Of a DNA stretch of 64,000 nt, positions 60,571-64,000 are shown in pieces (the stretch's first letter is position 1; each line of letters starts with the position of its first letter). The notes beneath the pieces were generated by a model. The model had not been told where the DNA came from, did no database searches, and was given only the letters and a program-made list of their open reading frames with translations. The stretch covers positions 62,001-126,000 of the forward strand of contig CAKRDK010000004.1 of the NCBI GenBank assembly GCA_934309475.1, given 5' to 3'. This DNA comes from an uncultured Roseburia sp. Its GTDB lineage: Bacteria; Bacillota; Clostridia; Lachnospirales; Lachnospiraceae. The position numbers and the translations under genes are program-made.

Positions 60571-61380
60571 TTACATGATAACTCCGCTTCCCTGCACCGT
60601 TCCTGTTGCTGCTCCTCCTGAGACATCCGCGCTTGCAGATACATCTGTAGTTTCAATATCCGCCATCTCATTTTCCACTTCATTCTCGACCTGCTGCTCT
60701 AACTGCTGCAGTTCGCTCATCATCACTCCGGCATCCGTCAAATCAACCGACACAGCCGACGTATCGACCTGTCCGTCGCTCTTCATATAATCAATTGTAT
60801 TCTGCAGATACTTCATGTCCGCCTCACTGATTTTTCCGCGTTCCTGATTGCGGTGCAGACGACGTTTCCGCAGGACTTCCTGCTTTCTCGCTTTTTCTTT
60901 CTGTATCTGCTGAATCTCCTCCGTTGCCATTTTCTGTCCGAGATTCTGCTCTTTCTGGTGCACGCGCCGCTTCACTTCATTTTTCTGCTGGCGCTCCTTG
61001 TTTGCCTTTTCGCGTTCATACTTGTGCTGTAAATTTTCCTCTTCTTTTAAATTACGCACCTTCGACTGGGCACACTTCACCATTCTCTTTGCATGTGCAA
61101 TGGCAATCCGCACCTCCCCGTCATCATACTGTCCGGTTCCAAGGCACCGCTGTAGCGCGCTCACTTTATTTTTGGCACGCGTCAGCACCGAGGACGCGGT
61201 TCTCGACTTAGACGCCCGGATGAGTTGTGATGAGATTTCTTTCGAATTATAATTTAATTTTTTCTTACTCTTAGAACTGCTTGAAAAAAGCGTCTGGCGC
61301 TTCGCAGTTCCCGCCGTAACCACTCCTCCCGAAAGTCCGGCAGCAGTTCCTCCTAAATTACTGTTGACCGATATACCCAT
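60571..61380 (-). CDS. Unrecognised basic coiled-coil protein (269 aa), first of a pair
   Basis: I do not recognise this protein. It starts MGISVNSNLGGTAAGLSGG, a motif shared with the next gene. A Ser/Lys-rich stretch (about 25-50), a segment with SRTASSVLTRAKNKVSALQ, and a long basic coiled coil (about 115-190) follow. The Gly/Ser/Ala-rich tail ends near GTVQGSGVIM. No signal peptide. The ATG at 61380 has GGAGG at 8 nt; an in-frame ATG five codons earlier overlaps that site. The hydrophilic ends and paired helices would fit a secreted, flagellar or cytoskeletal part; nothing proves it. Confidence 0.75.
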   Translation of the reverse strand: MGISVNSNLGGTAAGLSGGVVTAGTAKRQTLFSSSSKSKKKLNYNSKEISSQLIRASKSRTASSVLTRAKNKVSALQRCLGTGQYDDGEVRIAIAHAKRMVKCAQSKVRNLKEEENLQHKYEREKANKERQQKNEVKRRVHQKEQNLGQKMATEEIQQIQKEKARKQEVLRKRRLHRNQERGKISEADMKYLQNTIDYMKSDGQVDTSAVSVDLTDAGVMMSELQQLEQQVENEVENEMADIETTDVSASADVSGGAATGTVQGSGVIM

Positions 61381-61430
61381 TTTCATTTCCTCCATGAAAC
61401 AAACTTGAATCCATTCCTGTACTATGCTAT

Positions 61431-61458
61431 ATATCGACTGTTTTCGGCAATTTCTTAA
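61431..61458 (-). promoter_or_regulatory. Candidate sigma-D (sigma-28) promoter of the coiled-coil pair
   Basis: On the minus strand TTAAG (61454-61458), about 15-16 nt, GTCGATAT (61431-61438). The -10 matches the sigma-D consensus GCCGATAT at 7 of 8 positions, and the -35 resembles TAAA with accepted spacing. It lies about 50 nt before the start codon. Confidence 0.55.
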
Positions 61459-62819
61459 ACATTTTCACCGGCAATTCCCGTCAGGACCTTTTTTCTCATG
61501 TAAAAATAACTGATGACCAACACAACATCCGCACCAAGCCATGCCAAAATCTCTGCAAAGTAGATTCCGTTTTCTCCCGCAAGCAGAGGAAGCAATAACG
61601 CTGCAACTGTCCGCATCAAAAATTCCACAATTCCGGAGAGCATTGGCAGCACGGTATTTCCCATTCCCTGAATCGACGAACGCATCACATGCAGCAAATA
61701 CAGAATCGGAAGGCAGATACTCATAATCGCCAGATAACGGTAGGCAATTTCCATGGTTGCCTCCGCCACCTCCGGTGTTCCCGAGATAAAGCAGCCTAAA
61801 ATTAATTTTCCAAATACCAGCATGCAGACTGCAATGATAACGGCTGTAACGAGCGCAATTTTTATCGCAGAACGCATTCCCTGCCGGATTCTCTGTCCTT
61901 TTCCGGCGCCGAGATTCTGCCCTACATAAGTGACCATGGCGTATCCGTAAGATGTCGCCGCAATTTCTAACACACCGTATAGCTTATTCGTTGCCGTGAA
62001 TCCTGCAATGAAGATAACGCCGAATCCATTGACAACCGACTGCACAATCATGCCGCCAATGGCAATAATGGCATTTTGAAATGCCATCGGAAAACCAAGC
62101 ATCAGAAGGTGTCCCATCAAAGACACTTCCAGCTTAAAATCTGCTCCCTTTAAATGCAATGCCTCAATTTTTCGGATATGGTAAAAGCAGTAGACGCTCG
62201 AAACTGCCTGCGCAATCAGCGTCGCTGCCGCCGCACCTGCAATTCCCCAATGGAATCCAAACACAAACAATAAATCAAGTCCTACATTTGTAATTGAAGC
62301 GACAACCATGGCATAGAGCGGTGTTTTACCGTCTCCTAATGAGCGCAGAATACAGGCAAACAGATTGTACGCCATCACAATCGGAATCCCGAAAAACATG
62401 ATTCTTAAATAGAGCAATGTTCCACCGATAATCATATCCGGCGTCTGCAAAAGATGAAGCAGCGGCTCCACGATCCCCTGTCCAAGCGCAACCAAAAGCA
62501 AAGAAAATACCAGCGATAATGTCGCAGAACTTCCCACTGCTTTTCTGAGAGAATCCATACGCTTCCCGCCGAATTCCTGCGCCATCATGATTCCAAATCC
62601 CTGCGTAAATCCCTGGATAATGCCAAGCATCATCCAGTTCATCCAGTCCGCCGCACCGAGCGATGCAAGGGCATTAACACCCAGTCCCTTTCCTACCACC
62701 ATCGTATCCACGATGGTATAAAACTGCTGAAAAATATTTCCAACCATCAGGGACATTGCAAAGGAAAAAATCAGTTTCGCCGGTTTTCCCTCCGTCATAT
62801 TTTTTACACCAGATGCCAT
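61455..62819 (-). CDS. MATE-family efflux transporter (second copy)
   Basis: This 454-aa, twelve-helix transporter starts MASGVKNMTEGKPAKLIFSF. Family blocks are QQFYTIVDTMVVGKGLGVNALASLGAADW, shown as QQFYTIVDTMVVGKGLG, then FACILRSLGDGKTPLYAMV, and in the second half MRSSIQGMGNTVLPML. Its start and several loops resemble the MATE protein at 47602-48969, so the two are paralogues. Substrate unknown. It lies 11 nt downstream of the ABC-class ATPase gene. Confidence 0.94.
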   Translation of the reverse strand: MASGVKNMTEGKPAKLIFSFAMSLMVGNIFQQFYTIVDTMVVGKGLGVNALASLGAADWMNWMMLGIIQGFTQGFGIMMAQEFGGKRMDSLRKAVGSSATLSLVFSLLLVALGQGIVEPLLHLLQTPDMIIGGTLLYLRIMFFGIPIVMAYNLFACILRSLGDGKTPLYAMVVASITNVGLDLLFVFGFHWGIAGAAAATLIAQAVSSVYCFYHIRKIEALHLKGADFKLEVSLMGHLLMLGFPMAFQNAIIAIGGMIVQSVVNGFGVIFIAGFTATNKLYGVLEIAATSYGYAMVTYVGQNLGAGKGQRIRQGMRSAIKIALVTAVIIAVCMLVFGKLILGCFISGTPEVAEATMEIAYRYLAIMSICLPILYLLHVMRSSIQGMGNTVLPMLSGIVEFLMRTVAALLLPLLAGENGIYFAEILAWLGADVVLVISYFYMRKKVLTGIAGENV

Positions 62820-62830
62820 GTGTGTTCCTC

Positions 62831-64000
62831 CTAATTTTCGTTTCTTCTACATTCTATCTGCACAAGTTCCCGGCAGCGGTTTAGCATCGCAAAAATTTCC
62901 TGCTCTCTTGGTATCACAAGATTGCCCGGAATTTTTCCTTCCGTAAATGCCGCAAATCCCTTCTGCCCTATCTCTGACATCAGATGGGAAACTGCCTCCT
63001 GCACAGTCTTTTTCCCGTCAAACTCATGTTTCTTTAAGTATATTAAAATCTCAGCAAGTGCGTTGACCTGCTCGGTATCCGTCAACTGTTCCACGTAGCG
63101 CAAATCGACCGTCTCGCGGTTCACAGAAAATCCGTCGAGCCCCATCACTTTTTTCTTATTCCGGTCATTCCCCAGAAAGGCGCCGTCTCTCTTTGCCACA
63201 CGCTCTGCTCGCTTTGCTTCCCGGAAAACATGTTCACATTCCACCGTCTCAAAGGCACCATAAGCTTCCGCCTCTTTTTTTGCCTGTGCCGTGATATCCA
63301 CCGGCTCATACTTCTTCATCTGGATAATCGTATCCGCCTTGTAAAAATAAGCGCCCGAACTTCCAGCTACAAGAATCGTCGAAATATGTTTATCCCGGTA
63401 AAGCTCCTCTACCCTGTCAATAAACGGTGTAATCGGTTCCATATCCCTGTGTACCACACGCTGCATCAACTCATCGCGTATCATAAAGTTGGTCGCACTG
63501 GTATCCTCATCAATCAAAAATACGGCTGCGCCCATCTCAACGGCTTCCATGGTATTCGCCGCCTGTGATGTGCTTCCGCTCGCATTTTCTGTAAAAAATG
63601 CCGTGGTATCTTTTCCATTCGGAAGGTTTCGGATAAACGCAGAAATGTCCACACTCTGAATACTTCTGCCGTCCTCAGCACGCAGTTTTACCGCTGTTTC
63701 GTCCGTAATGACATACTCTCTGCCGTCTCCTGCAATGTGATTGTATACCCCAAGCTCTAAGGCTCTAAGAAGCGTCGATTTTCCATGATAGCCGCCTCCG
63801 ACTATCAATGTAATTCCTTCCCGGATTCCCATCCCGGTAATGCTGCCCTTATGTGGCAGCTGCATGGTTACGCGCATGGATTCCGAAGAGGTAAACGTCA
63901 CGCCGCCCTGCATCGGCAAATCGGACACACCTGATTTACGCGGAAGAACTGCTCCGTCTGCGACGAACGCGACGAGTCCCTGTTCTTTTAACTGTTCCCG
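62831..64000 (-). CDS. ABC-class ATPase (PF09818/COG3044-like), C-terminal part; runs off the right edge
   Basis: The open frame continues without a stop to the window edge, so at least 24 more codons precede the GTG at 63928. Those codons read GLVAFVADGAVLPRKSG, a block typical of this family, which shows that the true start lies outside. Walker A is TLIVGGGYHGKSTLLRALE, an ABC-like AGSSGAY signature follows at about residue 200, and Walker B is FLIDEDTSATNFM. The family is found in many bacteria and its function is not established. It probably forms an operon with the MATE gene downstream. Confidence 0.9.
   Translation of the reverse strand, partial: REQLKEQGLVAFVADGAVLPRKSGVSDLPMQGGVTFTSSESMRVTMQLPHKGSITGMGIREGITLIVGGGYHGKSTLLRALELGVYNHIAGDGREYVITDETAVKLRAEDGRSIQSVDISAFIRNLPNGKDTTAFFTENASGSTSQAANTMEAVEMGAAVFLIDEDTSATNFMIRDELMQRVVHRDMEPITPFIDRVEELYRDKHISTILVAGSSGAYFYKADTIIQMKKYEPVDITAQAKKEAEAYGAFETVECEHVFREAKRAERVAKRDGAFLGNDRNKKKVMGLDGFSVNRETVDLRYVEQLTDTEQVNALAEILIYLKKHEFDGKKTVQEAVSHLMSEIGQKGFAAFTEGKIPGNLVIPREQEIFAMLNRCRELVQIECRRNEN

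Overview
The window looks like a chromosomal segment of an anaerobic, spore-forming, chemotactic Firmicute. The best guess is a member of the Lachnospiraceae (Clostridia). Support comes from strong GGAGG-type ribosome sites, TTGACA/TATAAT promoters with 17-bp spacing, sporulation genes (gpr, spoIIP, a Csp-like protease), an AddAB nuclease, a 2-hydroxyacyl-CoA dehydratase activator-type protein and a CIRCE heat-shock operator. No phage, IS element, CRISPR array or rRNA was seen. Nearly all genes lie on the minus strand; rpsT, tRNA-Glu, argG, the large activase and htpG are on plus. Genus and species cannot be fixed from the sequence alone.

Region 1 (1-7.8 kb): a chemosensory operon reading right to left: histidine kinase, receiver-HD-GYP protein, cheR, cheB, cheY, cheA, cheW and the first codons of another gene at the left edge. 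Region 2 (7.8-13.1 kb): a Csp-like subtilase, a PAP2 phosphatase, spoIIP behind a sigma-E-like promoter, gpr, and divergent rpsT with a UUG start, a structured leader and a triple terminator. Region 3 (13.3-21.4 kb): tRNA-Glu(CUC), a small DUF4190 protein, and an apparent operon comEA - response regulator - histidine kinase - GerMN lipoprotein - comEC - holA.

Region 4 (21.4-27.9 kb): arginine biosynthesis, with argC-GNAT-argJ-argB-argD divergent from argG around a regulatory region holding several ARG-box-like sites. Region 5 (27.9-33.5 kb): a MocR-type regulator whose PLP lysine is replaced by alanine, a DUF2225 protein, glnS, a candidate small RNA, a 63-aa protein and a rhomboid-like membrane protein. 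Region 6 (33.5-43.9 kb): a 1421-aa double activase, a 939-aa zinc-ribbon/coiled-coil protein of unknown role, a 118-aa protein, and htpG under a perfect CIRCE element.

Region 7 (43.9-58.8 kb): a chemoreceptor, an ABC-F ATPase with a small overlapping gene, a MATE transporter, a PrsA-like lipoprotein, a small unknown protein, maf, addA, addB and thymidine kinase, nearly all tightly packed. Region 8 (58.8-64 kb): an RNase H with a viroplasmin-like N-terminus, two unrecognised coiled-coil proteins sharing an N-terminal motif behind a sigma-D (sigma-28)-like promoter, a second MATE transporter and the C-terminal part of an ABC-class ATPase running off the right edge.

The best candidates for something undescribed are the sigma-D-linked coiled-coil pair (59.5-61.5 kb), the structured C-rich small RNA (32.13-32.27 kb), the competence/two-component/GerMN operon, and the 939-aa zinc-ribbon protein. 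Start codons were chosen by ribosome-site spacing where a longer in-frame extension existed. All family assignments are by eye from motifs; no search was run.
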